Assembly: GCA_947095585.1 (NCBI GenBank)
Contig: OX352761.1
Coordinates: 91,570,833-91,634,832, forward strand
Direction of reading: 5' to 3'
Length of the DNA: 64,000 nucleotides
Origin: Nephrocerus scutellatus
Taxonomy: Eukaryota > Arthropoda > Insecta > Diptera > Pipunculidae
The translations under genes were made by a program, and so were the position numbers. Positions 1 through 12,300 of the stretch are shown here, one piece after another. Under the pieces are notes generated by a model. The model saw nothing but the letters and a program-made list of their open reading frames with translations, did no database searches and was not told where the DNA came from. The number at the start of each line of letters is the position of its first letter. The first letter of the stretch is position 1.

Positions 1-153
1 TTATAGATTCAATGTACTGAAGATTCTGGCTCCCGATAAGGTGTCCAACGTATCATCTACACGTGACAAAAGATAGCTTCAAAACTGGTTACTTAAAGAT
101 TCGGAAAAACTCTATATTACTTCTTTGTTGGGTATTTTCTCTGAATAACGGCT

Positions 154-589
154 TCACCTCTTCTTGAAATGTTGCTTGAATTTATTTATTTCACCCTTAT
201 TTTTCGAACTCCGTGCATTTCTCCTTATAGCGTTTCTTGAATTTCGTTCATTTAGTTTTTCTTGGATAAAATCTAGCTTTTGATTTTGTTGTTCAAACTC
301 CTTCTTTAGATTTTGAGTTTGCTGACTAAATTCCTGTTTTTGTTGATAGAATTTGTAATTTGACTGTTTATTTTGTTTATCAAACTTATCGCTAAGCTTA
401 GAATTCAATTCCTGCTTCAGTTCTTGGCTTTGTTGCAATAATTGTTGATTTTGTCGATCCAGTTCTTTCTTCAGACCTTGACTTTGTTGATCCAACTTGT
501 CACTTAATTTGAAATTCAATTTTTTTTATCTCTTGACTTGACTTGCTTAAACCCCGCCTTTCAAGCTCTTCTTTTAGCTCACCTTCCAT
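154..589 (-). pseudogene. gag-like coiled-coil ORF with frameshift
   Basis: The - strand encodes about 145 residues that are rich in Gln, Lys and Glu, with repeated LSDK, QQSQ and LKKE blocks. This predicts a long coiled coil ending in a very basic tail (FKQHFKKR). The first ATG (589) opens MEGELKEELERRGLSKS, which resembles the first helix of a SAP-type domain. That frame breaks at a run of eight T at 520-527, and the coiled coil continues in the next frame to the stop at 154. Similar Q/K-rich coiled coils precede the capsid part of gag in some insect gypsy elements. No capsid, zinc knuckle or pol follows here. It could instead be a fragment of an unknown host gene. The family call is inference. 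Confidence 0.4.
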
Positions 590-1194
590 TTAATTATTAA
601 TTATGTTGCTAAATGAAGACTTTCGAGCTTGTAGTTGATTTTGCAAATAAGAACACAATACAAGTTAAATAATTCACAAATTACAGTCGGGATCACTTCC
701 AAATAATAACTAACTTAATTTCGAAAAACATTGTGCTATATAGTAAATCTAAAATTTTGGGAAGGTTTGCGGATTTAACGGTTGGCGCGCCGGGCGCGCG
801 TCCGGAGCCCCGACTTCTGAAAGGACCCCGCAAGGCTCCAACTTTACACTTTTTTCCAATTGAATTCAGTTCAGCTGCATGGACACGCGCGGTTTTGCTT
901 ATTTTCGCTGGAATATAAAAATTTATATTTGTTCCTTGTACTTATGAAAGAAATCAACCTAATTTCGTTTACAATATTTCATTACATCAGGAACAACCAG
1001 TTTCGTTTCCACGGTGTTGCACATTGCACTGTATGAAGCAAAACCAGTGGCATGATTACCGCACGGAGATAATTGGCGATCAATGAAATTTACATAGGAA
1101 TACAATAACAGTTCTACCGCCAGGCCATAATGAGAGTAGAACATCTTCGAGAAAAGAAAATTATTTTACTACTTTGTAGTAAAGGTGGCAGTTG
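590..1194. other. unassigned spacer with a GC-rich patch
   Basis: No recognisable gene. A GC-rich patch at about 780-850 stands out from the AT-rich surroundings. A 61-codon - strand ORF at 959-1144 (contains PCGNHATGFASYSAMCNT) looks protein-like in composition, but I could not place it in a family. It may be a fragment of a retroelement linked to the gag-like ORF at 154-589. Confidence 0.4.
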
Positions 1195-2263
1195 CAAAAA
1201 TACAGAAACCAAGGTAACAAGCCCCCGACATTTGGACCCGATTACCTCCAAATTTCAATAGGAAGTGTTATCATCGGAGATACACATGTGTTGAAAATTT
1301 TAAGAAAATCGTGCTAATTTTAAAAAATATGTATGGGCCCCATCGGGCCTCAGGCCCTGTTTATTTCAAAAATTTACATATGTGCTTAAAAGTTAAAGAA
1401 AATCGGGCTAATTTTTAAAAAAATTATATGGGCACCACTCGGGCCTCAGGGCACGATCACTCCAAAAATTTTGTAAACAGTTTTGTCCATCGGAGATACA
1501 CATGGTTTAAAATTTGAAGCATTTGGGCCAGTTTTTAATATTTTTATAGACATCTGAGCCCGCTCACTCCAAAAAATTTTAAAATAAATTTTTGTCCATC
1601 GGGGATACAGATGCGTTTAAAAATTGAAGAAAATCTGGCTTATTTTTAAAAAAATTATTTGGGCACCCCCTGGGTCCCAGGGCCCGTTCACTACAAAAAT
1701 TTTACAAAAGATTTTGTCCATCGGCGATACAAATTTGTTTAAAATGTGAAGAAAATCGGGTTAAGTTTTTTAAAAAATTTGTTGGGGCCCCATGACCCTC
1801 CAAACCCTGTCTCCAAAATTTTTGCAAAAAGTGTTGCCCATCGGAGATACACACGTATATAAAATTTTTAAAAAATCGGGTTAATTTTTTTTAAAAAAAA
1901 TTTTAGGTCCAATGACCCTGGGGCCCGGGGTCTCCAAATTTTTTGCAAAAAGTGTTGCCCATCGGAGATACACACGTATATAAAATTTAAAAAAATCGGT
2001 TTAATTTTTTTTTTCATTTTGGGGCCCATCGGAGATACACACGTATATAAAATTTAAAAAAATCGGTTTAATTTTTTTTTTAATTTTGGGGCCCCACGAC
2101 CCCGGGACCCAGGGTCTCCAAATTTTTTACAAAAAGTTTTGTCTATCGGAGATACGCATGTGTATTAAATGTGAAGAAAATCGGGTTAATTTTTTTAAAA
2201 AAAGTTATGGAGCCCCACGAACCCGGGCCCGGTGTCTCCAAAATTTGTACAAAAAGTGTTGTA
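1195..2263 (+). repeat. ~120-bp satellite array (dispersed repeat family, locus 1)
   Basis: About nine degenerate units recur here with a period of roughly 110-121 bp. Each has an anchor like CATCGGAGATACACATGTG, then AAAATTTGAAGAAAATCGGG, an A/T run, a GC-rich GGGGCCC-CGACCC block, and CAAAAAGTGTTGTCC. Anchors are visible near 1275, 1488, 1599, 1720, 1841, 1961, 2031 and 2145. The array is cut at about 2263 by the DD41D element and resumes at 3139. Overlapping ORFs in the array are by-products of the periodic sequence. Confidence 0.9.
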
Positions 2264-3138
2264 TCGGGTGTTTCAACAGGTGCGCTTCAACTTTTCTCCA
2301 ATAGGGACGGCGAACGACGCCATATTTTTTATTGATCTTTTGTTATTTGGAAACTTCATTAGTATACATTTCATCATGGAACGCTTTACATGTGAACAGA
2401 GATTTCAAATCGTGCAAATTTTTTATCAAAATAATCGTTCTGTTGCCGCTACTTTAAGAGCAGATTTTCACCGAAAAATCATCTTCAGCGATGAGGCTCA
2501 CTTTTGGCAAGAAGGATTTGTCAACAAGCAAAATATGCGTTACTGGGCAGAAAGCAACCCACACGTGATTCATGAGGCACCGTTGGTCACTGTTTGGTGC
2601 GGATTACATGCCGGCGGCGTCATTGGGCCATATTTTTTCATCGACGATAACGATCGCCACGTTACTGTTAATGGAAATCGGTACCGCGATATGATAAACG
2701 ATTTTTTTTGGCCGCAATTGAATGGAATGGTCTTGGACGACATGTGGTTTCAGCAGGACGGGGCCACATGCCACACAGCACACGATACAATCGCGTTATT
2801 GAAGACTAAGTTCGATGAGCGTGTTATTTCGCGAAATGGGCCCGTCCAGTGGCCGCCGCGCTCGTGTGATTTGACACCTCTAGATTATTTTCTTTGGGGT
2901 TATGTGAAGTTATTGGTCTATGCCAATAAGCCGGCGACGTTGCAAGAGCTCAGAGCCAATATTGAACGTGAAATTGCTGGAATTTCGGCCGATTTATGCG
3001 AAAGAGTGGTCGAAAATTGGGTTCAAAGATTGGACTTCGTAAAACGTGCACGCGGTGGTCATGCAAAAGAAATCGAGTTTCATACTTAAATGTATCATAT
3101 GTATATGTTCAAATTCATTAATAAAAAAAAAAAAAAAC
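2264..3138 (+). mobile_element. DD41D (rosa-like) mariner-type DNA transposon, internally deleted
   Basis: A Tc1/mariner-superfamily element inserted in the satellite array. The sequence jumps from array (CAAAAAGTGTTG) to TATCGGGTGTTTCAAC and returns to array (GATACACATGTG) after AAAACCCTATATATC. The ends carry a short inverted GGGTNTTT motif. The element contains one transposase ORF lacking a middle segment. The D-to-D spacing in the catalytic domain is 41 residues, the signature reported for the rosa group. Exact end coordinates and the duplicated TA target are uncertain by a few bases. Confidence 0.75.
2376..3089 (+). pseudogene. DD41D transposase with deleted HTH/linker region
   Basis: The start is the ATG at 2376 (MERFTCEQRFQIVQIF), which matches the N-terminal helix of the second copy at 54747 (MERLTPQQRLQIVQLY). 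The longer in-frame start at 2232 lies in the satellite and is not native. After about 30 residues the protein jumps to DFHRKIIFSDEAHFW, the first catalytic Asp block. It then runs through WFQQDGATCHTA (second Asp) and SCDLTPLDYFLWG (third Asp, DD41D) to a stop at 3089. Roughly 110 residues are missing: the rest of the paired HTH DNA-binding domain and the linker. The catalytic triad survives, but a protein without its DNA-binding half should not transpose. The frame is otherwise open, so the copy is fairly young. Confidence 0.8.
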
Positions 3139-3462
3139 CCTATATATCAAAGATACACATGTGTATAAAATTTGAAGAAAATCGAGTAAAATTTTGTAAA
3201 ATATTTGTAGGGGAGCCCACCGACCCCGTGGCCCGAGGGTCCTCAAATTTTAATAGTGTTGTAATCGGATGCATGTGTGCAAAATTTCAATAAAATAGGA
3301 CTTTGGGAAGTGGGTCAAAAATTGATCGCAAGATTCCATGACACACAAATCCACAAACAAACAAACCCACAAACCCACAAACACACGGGCAAGTGAAGTT
3401 AATATAGAGAATTTAAAAAAAAAACACGCGGGCACGCGAAGGTAATATAGAGAATTTAAAAA
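3139..3462 (+). repeat. ~120-bp satellite family, right end of locus 1
   Basis: The array resumes after the DD41D insertion and passes into the family's end module: GTGGGTCAAAAATTGATCG, a CACAAAC-type microsatellite (about 3340-3390), CGGGCAAGTGAAGTTAATA and the terminal TAGAGAATTTAAA at about 3405-3416. A second short copy of this terminus (GGGCACGCGAAGGTAATATA, then GAGAATTTAAAAA) follows at 3430-3462, as if two elements abut. Confidence 0.85.
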
Positions 3463-5969
3463 TGAATATTGTGCAGTAGTGATACTGGATTTAAGAAACA
3501 CCATCAATTCTGTAAACAGGTCATCTATAAGAAGATCACTCGCCAGTATGAATACATAATCTGATATGGATATTGAGAAAGAGAAAAACTCTATGTATAA
3601 AACCACTTATGCAACAAAAGGCTGCGGTATGAATCAAAGGAGGGTATAAGGTTGTATAAAGTCTCCGCGCGAGTGCCACAAGAAATGGATGGATAATAAG
3701 ATCGAATGAACCTTTTAAATACGTAGAAGCAATGCTCGATATTTGGCTACGCTTTAAGACAAACGTTGACTACTCGAGCAAAAAAGTTTCTCTGCTATAT
3801 GCAGAGCTATCTATATGCAAAAATAATTCTTAAGTCTAGAGTAGTCAGCTCAGTCCTCTTATGGGCGGAGGCACTAGTGACTAAAGAAACAAGGAGAACA
3901 CTACACATAGATTTAGTTAGTTTTCATCAAAAATCTAAAACAGATTATTTAAGGGACAATGGAACCCATAACACTTAGAGAACAAGTATATGTCATATTA
4001 TGGAAGTGTTCAGATACCTGTTCCAAAAAATTATTTTTTAAAGAAAGAGTTTTATTCACGGTCTGGGTTTGTGGGTCGCTTTATAATATATAATATCGGC
4101 GCGACAGACCATGCGGTCCAAGGCCTGACTTGTCGCAACCATTTTGTGCTGAGCATGCATATTTTTGCACACAAATGGGTGGCTTAACCGGGGAACATTT
4201 TGTTTGTTGTATGATATTCCTGTTCGAGGAGAAGGTTTATTATTATAATATACTATTTTGAACCAATTGAAGTGTAAGTTACCAAGCGAGAAAAAACTGA
4301 GAAAGTAGTAATAAGGAAAATTAATGAAATTCTTTACGAAATATATTGAGTCACATGGCGTTCATTCGTATTTTCATAGACTTAACAAAAAGGAAGAATA
4401 TGGCAGTGTTCATTTCTATGCGCGTGGTGCAATATAAACCCTTCATGATTTGCAAAAGTACGCATTATAAAAAAAATTACCATTAGAGCGTGCGTGTATT
4501 AATCAAATGAAATAGCACATATACTACGTTTAAGTTTATTGACTGTTAACTTGTCGTTGAATTGCTTGGCCTCTATTTTAAATCATTTCTTAATTTAAAT
4601 ACTCTTCAGTTGTTTAAATTTTCGTAGGACAGTAAAATTGATTAACATCTCTTAAATTTAAAATATTTTTTTTTCTTCCTCTGTTGTTTCTGCAATCGTA
4701 TCGTTTTCTTTGAGTGTAATAAAAACCATAACAAAATGCTGTTTAAACAAAAATAATTTAGAATTTGTCGTTATTGTCGCATTAACCTAATACCCTACAG
4801 AAGGACAAACCAAAGCTAACTCCATAAAGAAGATGGTATGATCGCCCGCTTGCCTTTCAAAATATTAAATTGATTTCGACTCTCTACAATGTTTATAATG
4901 TGTCTAAGTAGTAGGGTGTTGCATGACAAAAGATCGTTCTTCAACCAAAAACACAATTCGACGTCGTTACGACTGGAACAACATCGACGAATTGCCACGG
5001 CCGAACGCGCCTTCTTCATCGCTTAATTACATCAACTTAATATACTTTACAATACAAGAAGAATGTTTCTCTAACTTAAAATCGCGTTCATGGGTGGTAT
5101 TTAAGGAAACGTCGAGGAAATAATACAGGAGCAAGAAAAGAGAAAAGAAAGCAATAAAAACATTCATTGCTTATAAAGTCCATGCCGATCCTTTGATTGC
5201 GTGCGTCACTTGGTTTACATAAAAAACTCTCTCTATTAGATGGAGGATTGCGTAACGCCACATATTTTACGACTGTGAACGACCGCAAATTCAAACTTTT
5301 TTTTACTCTTTAGGACTTATCAGTATACACATATTGTATACACAATGAACATAATTTAAATTAATCAAATTGATTAGGTAGCTTTAATGACCTTTTTTGT
5401 AGAATGCCTTTGCTCCGGTTCATTTTTCCTTTGGGTTTGTTCCATTTTAGAGCAACAACAAAAACCTGTGAGTTTCAAGTAGGTATTGCTGATATTTCTT
5501 GGTATCAAAAGGTATGTGTAAATTTACTGATAGTTACTTTTTAACCCACGCGAAGGTAAATTTAATTGCATTATGTTCAATATTAATCATTCATACCTTT
5601 ATATTCGTATGTCTGTAAAAATTTGAAATTTGAATTTGAGCAAACTCAGTGCTTGAATTATAAATATAAACATTACATAATTATATATAAGAGGCACGTC
5701 TCTTCAAATAAGTGATAATGGTTCAATTTTTCATCGGGATCTCCGATTTGTTTACATTGGACATTCAGACATTGGTGGACTTCTTCATTGTCCAGATTCA
5801 ACTGAAGCAACCAAATGCGTACCTTGGGCCTTCTTGAAATCTCATGCAAAACAAAGCGCATCCGCACAGCTAGTAATAGTTAAAACACATTGTGCTAATA
5901 TTTGTAAATGTGTCAGTCCATTCCTCTATAACATCAAAACCGATCGTCGTAGATTACTGAAATTCACAA
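3463..5969. other. AT-rich spacer without a supported gene
   Basis: No gene is supported. The only recognisable piece is the SINE tail at 4096-4190. At 3830-3900 a + strand reading (VVSSVLLWAEALVTKETRR) weakly resembles the SVLLYG-WADAL motif of R1-type LINEs, too short to call. The rest is AT-rich with many stops. Confidence 0.5.
4096..4190 (-). mobile_element. tRNA-derived SINE family 1, tail fragment
   Basis: The 3' part of the SINE, read on the - strand. It shares GCGCGACAGACCAT, GGTCCAAGGCCT and the ATGCATATTTTTGCACACAA stretch with copies at 25086 and 30767. The tRNA-like head is missing, and the copy is more diverged than those two. Confidence 0.7.
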
Positions 5970-8260
5970 GTGTTTCTTTCTTTTCTTTATGTCCTATATG
6001 CCCTTTTGGGTCCTAGGGCCTGTACTACGACTACGCGTGAGGTTTCTGGCAATGAGCTTCAGCTCTCTCCAACTCTTCCCCAATTGTCGTGACTCCTCAT
6101 CAACTGTTCTGTGCCGTGTATTTCTCGGACGACCCGTTCTTCTACCAAACTGAGATAACAGATTCCATTGCATTGCGTAGCTTGCTACGGATCTGTCGTC
6201 TTTTCGGAGTGTATGACCAATCCACATTGGCTTTGCCGATTCGGTTGACAATGTCCTGTTTGGTTCCACCTTCGGTCGAGATAATATTCCCAATATATTG
6301 GAAACTATCTACTCTCTCTACCGGTTGTCCAGCAATGTTAACTTGAGTTACCGAGTAAGTGCCGAGGTTGATGATTTTGGTTTTGGCAGTATTAATCTTC
6401 AAATCCGCAACATTCGCCTCCCTTTCCACATTTGCTGTCATTTGGTGCAGCTCCATAATCCTGTGTAAGAGTACGTCGTTTGTTTACTCTCACACAGTAT
6501 TAGTGTAGTCCAGATGTTTTAGTTGAGATGGAAGATTTCAACGAACTCCTCCGTATCCAGTAGATAAAGCTGCACGAAGCTCATCGCTTATCACCAACAA
6601 AAAGAGTATCGGCGATAGAATGCAAACTTGTCGTTCCCCACTTAGGATCTCAAATTCCTCTGACAGCTTTTCTCCATGCAGCACATGACATTTAGAACCA
6701 TAATAGGTTGCTTTAATGATAGCTATTAGTTTATTGAGTATACCTCTCCTGCGCAAGGCGAGCCAGATACTGTCAAACCCCTTCTCAAAATCGATGAGCA
6801 GCAGGTGCAGTGGTCACCGGAATTCAACGTACGGTAGATCAACACTACTTCCCAAGCTCTCTCTACATAGGATATAAAACCTCTGCTTATGTTGTTGGAG
6901 CGGCACGCAGAAGATCTGCGGGTAGACGATCTAGTCCTACCGACTTGTTGTTCTTTAGTGCGTTGATCGCGGTATCGATCTTGTCTTTACTTCCGGCAGC
7001 TCCGTTTAATTCGGGTGCATATCGTTGGCGAATACACGGTTAAGGACCGTAGGGTAATGCTTCTTCCATCGCTTGAGCTGATCCTCATCTGAAACGAGTA
7101 CGGCACCATCTAGGCCTTTCACCGTATGTTGGCTAGAACGGTGACCATCTATCAGCTCGCACAGTTATCGCACCTGCTCGCTGCTTCCTCGGCTTTTGAG
7201 GCCATGTTGATAGTATAATTACGTTTGTCACGTCTTACACTATGCTGTACTTATCTCATTTTTCTTCGATACAGGGACTCTAGTTCGATCCTCGCTGCTG
7301 CTGCGGTATGTACAATACGAGCTTTAAGTAGCTTACGTTCTTCAATCCGCCTACAGGTATCCTCGGTAAGCCACGTGCTGTCCCTTACCTGGCTTCTACC
7401 AACAATTCTTTCCGCTCTAGATGTGAAAACTTTTTTCACAGCATCCCAATGTTCTTGGATGGATGTCGGCAGTGAGCTGCTGATTATTTCCACTCCTTGC
7501 GATAAATAAACCTTTAATTGTTGGCGTTCTGAGGAGATCTTTAGCCGGTCGATGTTATACCTAGGCATTCGGATGATATTGTGGATTCTTTGAACTGATG
7601 CAGTACGTAACTGGACAGTAGCTACCATAAGGTGATGATCGCCACATGGTGGATTTGGTTGGATTATGATTGCCTTTCGGTTGACACCCAGCTGACCTTG
7701 TGGCAAGTCATATACTCAATCATGGTGCCTCCTATGAAAAGGTTGGTGTTGCAGAAATCAACAAATCTTTCACCAATGTAATTTTGTTCGCCGAGGCCGT
7801 GCTTCCCAATCACATGTATGAGTCCTTCGTTGTCGTTGCCTACCTTGGCATTCAAGTCCCCCATCGCGATGACGATATCTCCTTTCGGCGTTGCGTTGAA
7901 TACAGTCTTTAGCTGATTGTAGAAGTTGTCCTTTTCATCCTCAGTCTCCTTACTCTAGTCCGAAATCTGGCCGATAAGATCCTATCACCGTGTGGGTGCC
8001 AGGAAATTAGGCCTCTGCGTGCTGTTGGCGTTAGCATCAGACCCACTTCAGATTCAAGGGGACTGCCGGAGGGTTTGCCGGAGTAGAGTAGAACAGAGTA
8101 ACACGTTGGGTATTAGTACTCTCCCGCGTCGAACCATCTTACTTCACTCACTCCCATATGTCCAAATTATATCGAAGAAAGTCTCCTTCCAGTTGAAGAA
8201 ATCTGACATTTTGATGTCCTTCACTCCCTGATCAAGAAGCGTTCTCAAATTGCAGAAACC
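5970..8260 (-). mobile_element. RTE-type non-LTR retrotransposon A, decayed
   Basis: A LINE lying on the - strand with the usual order endonuclease then reverse transcriptase. Endonuclease pieces are at 7664-7900 (MGDLNAKVGNDNEGL) and the linker with WLTEDTCRRIEERK at 7251-7706. RT pieces are at 6538-6756 (the RQVCILSPILFLLV block, equivalent to RQGC.LSP.LF) and 6142-6456 (LKINTAKTKIINLG; DSFQYIGNIISTEGGTKQDI). The YADD box region near 6460-6500 is destroyed. The frame changes several times. The 3' end is near the T/C-rich TTTCTTTCTTTTCTTT at about 5973. RTE clade assignment rests on motif style and order; other APE-type LINE clades are possible. Confidence 0.75.
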
Positions 8261-8500
8261 AATCCTGGTCCAGGTACAATATCCATAAGTCGTCATTATT
8301 CTATCATTACTTATCCGATGCGTTCTGTCGGTTTCGGTACCGCAGTGTGCTAACCCACGTTACCTAGAATAGAAACGCTAGACCATTCGCACTTGTAATT
8401 TTAGCCTACATATATAAGGATTTATACACATAGTTGCCCGAGGACCATCACTAAGAGGTAGAGCAAGCACTACATCACAAACTTGATTGTTGCGCTACTG
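8225..8500. repeat. dispersed repeat D, copy 1
   Basis: This stretch aligns with 33190-33460 in the same orientation. Shared words include GAGAAGCG, ACTCGTCATT-like text, GCTAACCCACGTT, CCGAGGACCA/CCTAAGACCA and AGAGGTA/GGAGGTA before a CATCACA. Copy 2 is followed by a tRNA-like head, so the repeat could be the body of a SINE or the end of a LINE. It has no coding capacity. Confidence 0.55.
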
Positions 8501-9677
8501 GCACAAACCCAGCTTTGAGCAGTCAGTAGTTTCCCGATCAATCGCAATGCAGATCCCCAAACAAGTGTTTTGTATTCCATTAAAATATGAACTGTCATAT
8601 TTTGGAAGGGATTAAAACCTTGTGACTCCCAACCAAAAAATTTAAAAACAGTTTTCCAAAGAAGTTTTTATAGGAGTCTCCTGAAGCAAAAATGTACTAC
8701 TTTTATTAAAATTAAAAGTGTTAAAAGTTTAAGTAAAATAAGCAGACAGTGATAGTGCTAGACAAACATATCCACGGTCACGCGAAGATAATGTAGAGAA
8801 TTTAAAAAATGACTTGATTTTGGGTATATCATTTTTGAAATGTCCACTGTAATGGACAAAATGTTCATCTGATACAAATATTTCATTTTTAGAATTGGAT
8901 AAATAGAAAAAGTTTATTAATATAAATATTTCTTTAAAAACTAGAACAAATAAATAAATAAGTTTTTTTACAAACAAAAGGGCAAAAAATTACTTAATTC
9001 TGTTCTTAAGTTTGATCACATGCTAATATGTTTTATAGATGAAAGAAATTAAACATTAAAATTACCTTTTACATTTATAAATTAAGTAGAAAAATATCAA
9101 AGACATTGTGATTTACAGTATTTATACATTATGATATACTATTTTAGCCTTTTTAGTAGTTCATAAAAAGAATTTGGGAAATTTTCATGCATTTTCTTAA
9201 TTTTCTCTTTTATTTTGAGGCATTGTTTTTGGAAGATATTTAAAATCCTACAATTTCTGGGTAACAAATTTTCTAAAGGTAAATCGCAAAAAACTGTTGC
9301 AAAAAATCTCAATCAAGTGATTGGGAGTCTATATAGCAAATAAACAAATAAACAAAAAAATAAATGTCAATAGAAAGTGTTGTCATCGGAGATACACAGG
9401 TGTGTAAAGTCCATTGTCATGGACAAATATAATATAAATGTTTGTTTTCAGTCGATTCGCCATTAATTTCTTAACGCAACTTTTTTACCTAGAACATATT
9501 TATGTTTATAACTATGGCGTCAATGCTTTATAGATGGTTTTTTTTAATGAATTTTTGTCTCCAATTTATCCATACAATGCAATGTTAGCAATAAAATATC
9601 AAATCTTACGAGCTTTATTACTATTTACATAAATGAGCTGATATCGGTTCTCTTTTATTAATAATTTTTTTAATCTT
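8501..9677. repeat. AT-rich spacer with traces of the ~120-bp family
   Basis: A terminus-like CACGCGAAGATAATG then TAGAGAATTTAAA occurs at about 8775-8808, and an anchor-like GTTGTCATCGGAGATACACA at 9379-9402. The sequence between is very AT-rich and not recognisable. It may be one badly decayed element of the family. No gene is seen; the short ORF at 8729-8977 is low complexity. Confidence 0.5.
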
Positions 9678-12300
9678 CTTCTTTCTTTCCTTTACTCCGC
9701 GGGGGAGCACAGGAATTCTACAAACGCCAGCCAACGAACTCGATTTAAGAGACGCCACTCTATCCCCTAGGATCTTGCTTCCTCTTTTATTGTCATTTTC
9801 CATGTCTTGCTAGGACGGCCAACTCGGCGGCTTCCTTGTGGATTACAGTCAAGCGCTAGTTTCGTAATATCGTCCGCTTGCTTCCTCAAAGTGTGGCCAA
9901 TCCAGCTCCATTTTCGTCGTCTAATGGTTATCGCGATTGCTTCCTGTTGCGTTAGTCTCTACAAGTCTTGATTGGTGAAAATGTCCGGCCATCTTATTCT
10001 CAGTATCCGCCATAAGCACTTGTTGACGAAGACTTGGAGGCGCGTCGCAATTAACTCTGTGACTTTTCACGTTTCGCAGCCATACATGAGTACTGAAAGA
10101 ACGTAAGATCTGAAGATCGTTAGCTTCAGATTCTGGGAGATTTGCGAGGAGTTCCAAATATTATTTAGCATACTAGAGGAGTGTCACGCCTTGTTCACAC
10201 GGGAACACACATCCGACAAAGAACCACTATTTCTTGACATCCAGCTGCCCAAGTAACAAAAATTATCGACTTCCTCAATCTAGTGTCCTTCAATCGAGGG
10301 GTCACATGTTCCACTAGCGTTAACGCGAAGTAGTTTTGTTTTTGACACGTTAATTTTTAAACCCACTTTGTAAGTGTGGAATTCTAGTGAGACAGATATC
10401 ATCGGCATAGTCCAGGTCTTCTAAACGGTGAAAAACATTTCATGGCAAACCCGATGGAGTACGGGTTACTATTTTCATCACCCAGTCAATAACAATTGTG
10501 AAAAGCAATGGTGAGAGGATGCAACCTTGCTTGACTCCCGAGTAGATGTTGAAAGGTGAGCCAAGATGACCGTAATGAATTCGCGGTACAGCTCCTTGAT
10601 GATGTTGATGAGTTTTTCCGGAACACCATAACTAGACAAAATCGGCCACATCATGTTTCAGCCCACGCTATCAAAAGCGCGTTAAAATTCTACAAAAACC
10701 ATATACAGAGGAAAGAGATACTAAACTGACTGTTCAATGATTATACGCAGGGTGTTAATTTGATCAGTACAAGAACGGTTTGGGCGAAATCCTGCTTGTT
10801 CATTTCTCAAAATTGGCTCTAACGCATTTCGTAAGCGCCTAGCTATAATAGAGGAGATCACTTTGTTTATGTTGTTTAGCAGGGTAATTCCTCTCCAGTT
10901 TTCGCAATTGCTCAAATCACCTTTCTTGGGGAGTTTGACTATTAAGCCTTCTTTTAACGACGATGGAATGGTTTCAGATTCCCAGATGCCTTGATATATC
11001 GCATGCAATGTTCGCGTAGTTAACTCGATGTCGGCCTGAAGGAATTCTGCGTAGATGTTGTTATTGCCTGTTGCTTTCCCTGATTGCAGTGAACGAAATT
11101 TTGTCCTTATCTCATCCAACGAAGGAGTAGCTACGCTGAAGTTAAGTAGCCTATTAGGGTGCATGCATATGGTGGTTGAAGTGCCTGGCGAAGAACAATT
11201 TAAAAAATTCTTAAAATGTCCAGCGGGTAAATTGTTGTTCCTCCACAAGGATCAAAGAGCCGTATATTGCCTTAACAGGGTAGTTGATGTGATGATGCTC
11301 GTTTGTCATTCCTAGCTGAACGGCCAACTTGCCAGATCCCTATACTTACGCGCTGCTCTTCGGATTCTAACGTCCAGCAACGATGCTCGCCACTTGCGGC
11401 TTATAACGATGTGATCAATCTGGTTGTTGTAAATGTTATCAGGAGAGGTCCAGGTGGATTTGTGTATGTTTTTGTGGAGAATAATTGTTACTATCAGAAC
11501 ATAGCTCAGCAAACCTGTCACCGTTGTCATTCATAGAAACAAGGCCGTGGTTTTCCATGACATGTTCCCAATCACTGTTGTCGCTGCCTACCTTTGCGTT
11601 AAGGTCACCCATCAAAATAACGATGTCACTCTTCCGTAGTTGATCTAATGAATTATTTAGACGCAAGTAAAACGTGGTTTTTTCTTCAGAGGTGGTTTGT
11701 TCCGTTGGTGTGTAAACTTGAACAAACATGACCTGTCGAACAGCAGATTTAAATCTTGCAATAACAATTTAATTTGATATTGCTTGTCAGTCTTGTAACG
11801 ATCTTCTCGCGGCTTTTTAAAGTAGAAATCCAACTTCATTCGCATGGTGTTCTCCTCAGGCTTACCCCAAAAAAATTAGAGACTCGCAGGTAGATGTTCG
11901 TTTTTCCCCTACTCGAGGCCATCTCACCTCACTAAGACCAAGAATCTCTAGATAGTATTTCCGAAATTCTTTTGTTAATTGTGCAAGCGTTGTTGCCTTG
12001 ACGAGCGTGCGACAGTCCAAAGCTCATTCTTGATAAATTCGATACGTATCCGAGGCTTGTATTAGTTTCAAGAATCAATTTATTCAGTTGAGTGGTGATT
12101 GGCCAACCGCAACCTAGGTTGACATGAAGTGCCGCCGACAAAGGCAAGTACCGTTCTTATTTAGCCCCGAGCAAAGCTAATACAAATCGGATTGGGTACC
12201 GAAATTGTTCACTTTATTTGGCCAAGTTTGCAGTGACGTGACGTAGACGCATAAGATAGGAGTTGTAATTCGAGAGGCGAGAGTCTATAATCGCATCATC
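9678..12300 (-). mobile_element. RTE-type non-LTR retrotransposon B, copy 1
   Basis: A near full-length but broken LINE on the - strand. The endonuclease begins near 12040 (RTLVKATTLAQLTKEF, LEILGLSEVRW) and continues at 11439-11729 (VILMGDLNAKVGSDNSDWEH) and 11312-11530 (STWTSPDNIYNNQIDHI). The RT follows at 10721-11248 with LPKKGDLSNCENWRGITLLN and ARRLRNALEPILRNEQAGFR. An intact LEDLDYADDIC box is readable near 10420. Several frameshifts and small deletions separate these blocks, so no functional protein is possible. The 3' end at about 9678 is T/C-rich and matches the copy at 47321. Confidence 0.8.
10721..11248 (-). pseudogene. RTE-B reverse transcriptase, N-terminal half
   Basis: The longest open piece of RTE-B copy 1, 175 codons. 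It contains the RT fingers region: FRSLQSGKATGNNNIYAEFL (a GKATG-D-I type block), LPKKGDLSNCENWRGITLL, and QAGFRPNRSCTDQI. These are diagnostic of LINE reverse transcriptases that copy RNA at a nicked target. It ends at a stop just before the next RT motif, which continues in other frames downstream to the YADD box near 10420. Confidence 0.8.

Noticed and set aside
2232..2375. N-terminal extension of the DD41D transposase from the ATG at 2232
   Set aside because: The extension translates satellite and TIR sequence; the native start is the ATG at 2376, matching the second copy.
3766..3978. R1-type LINE fragment
   Set aside because: Only about 20 residues (SSVLLWAEALVTKETRR) resemble the family; too little to annotate.
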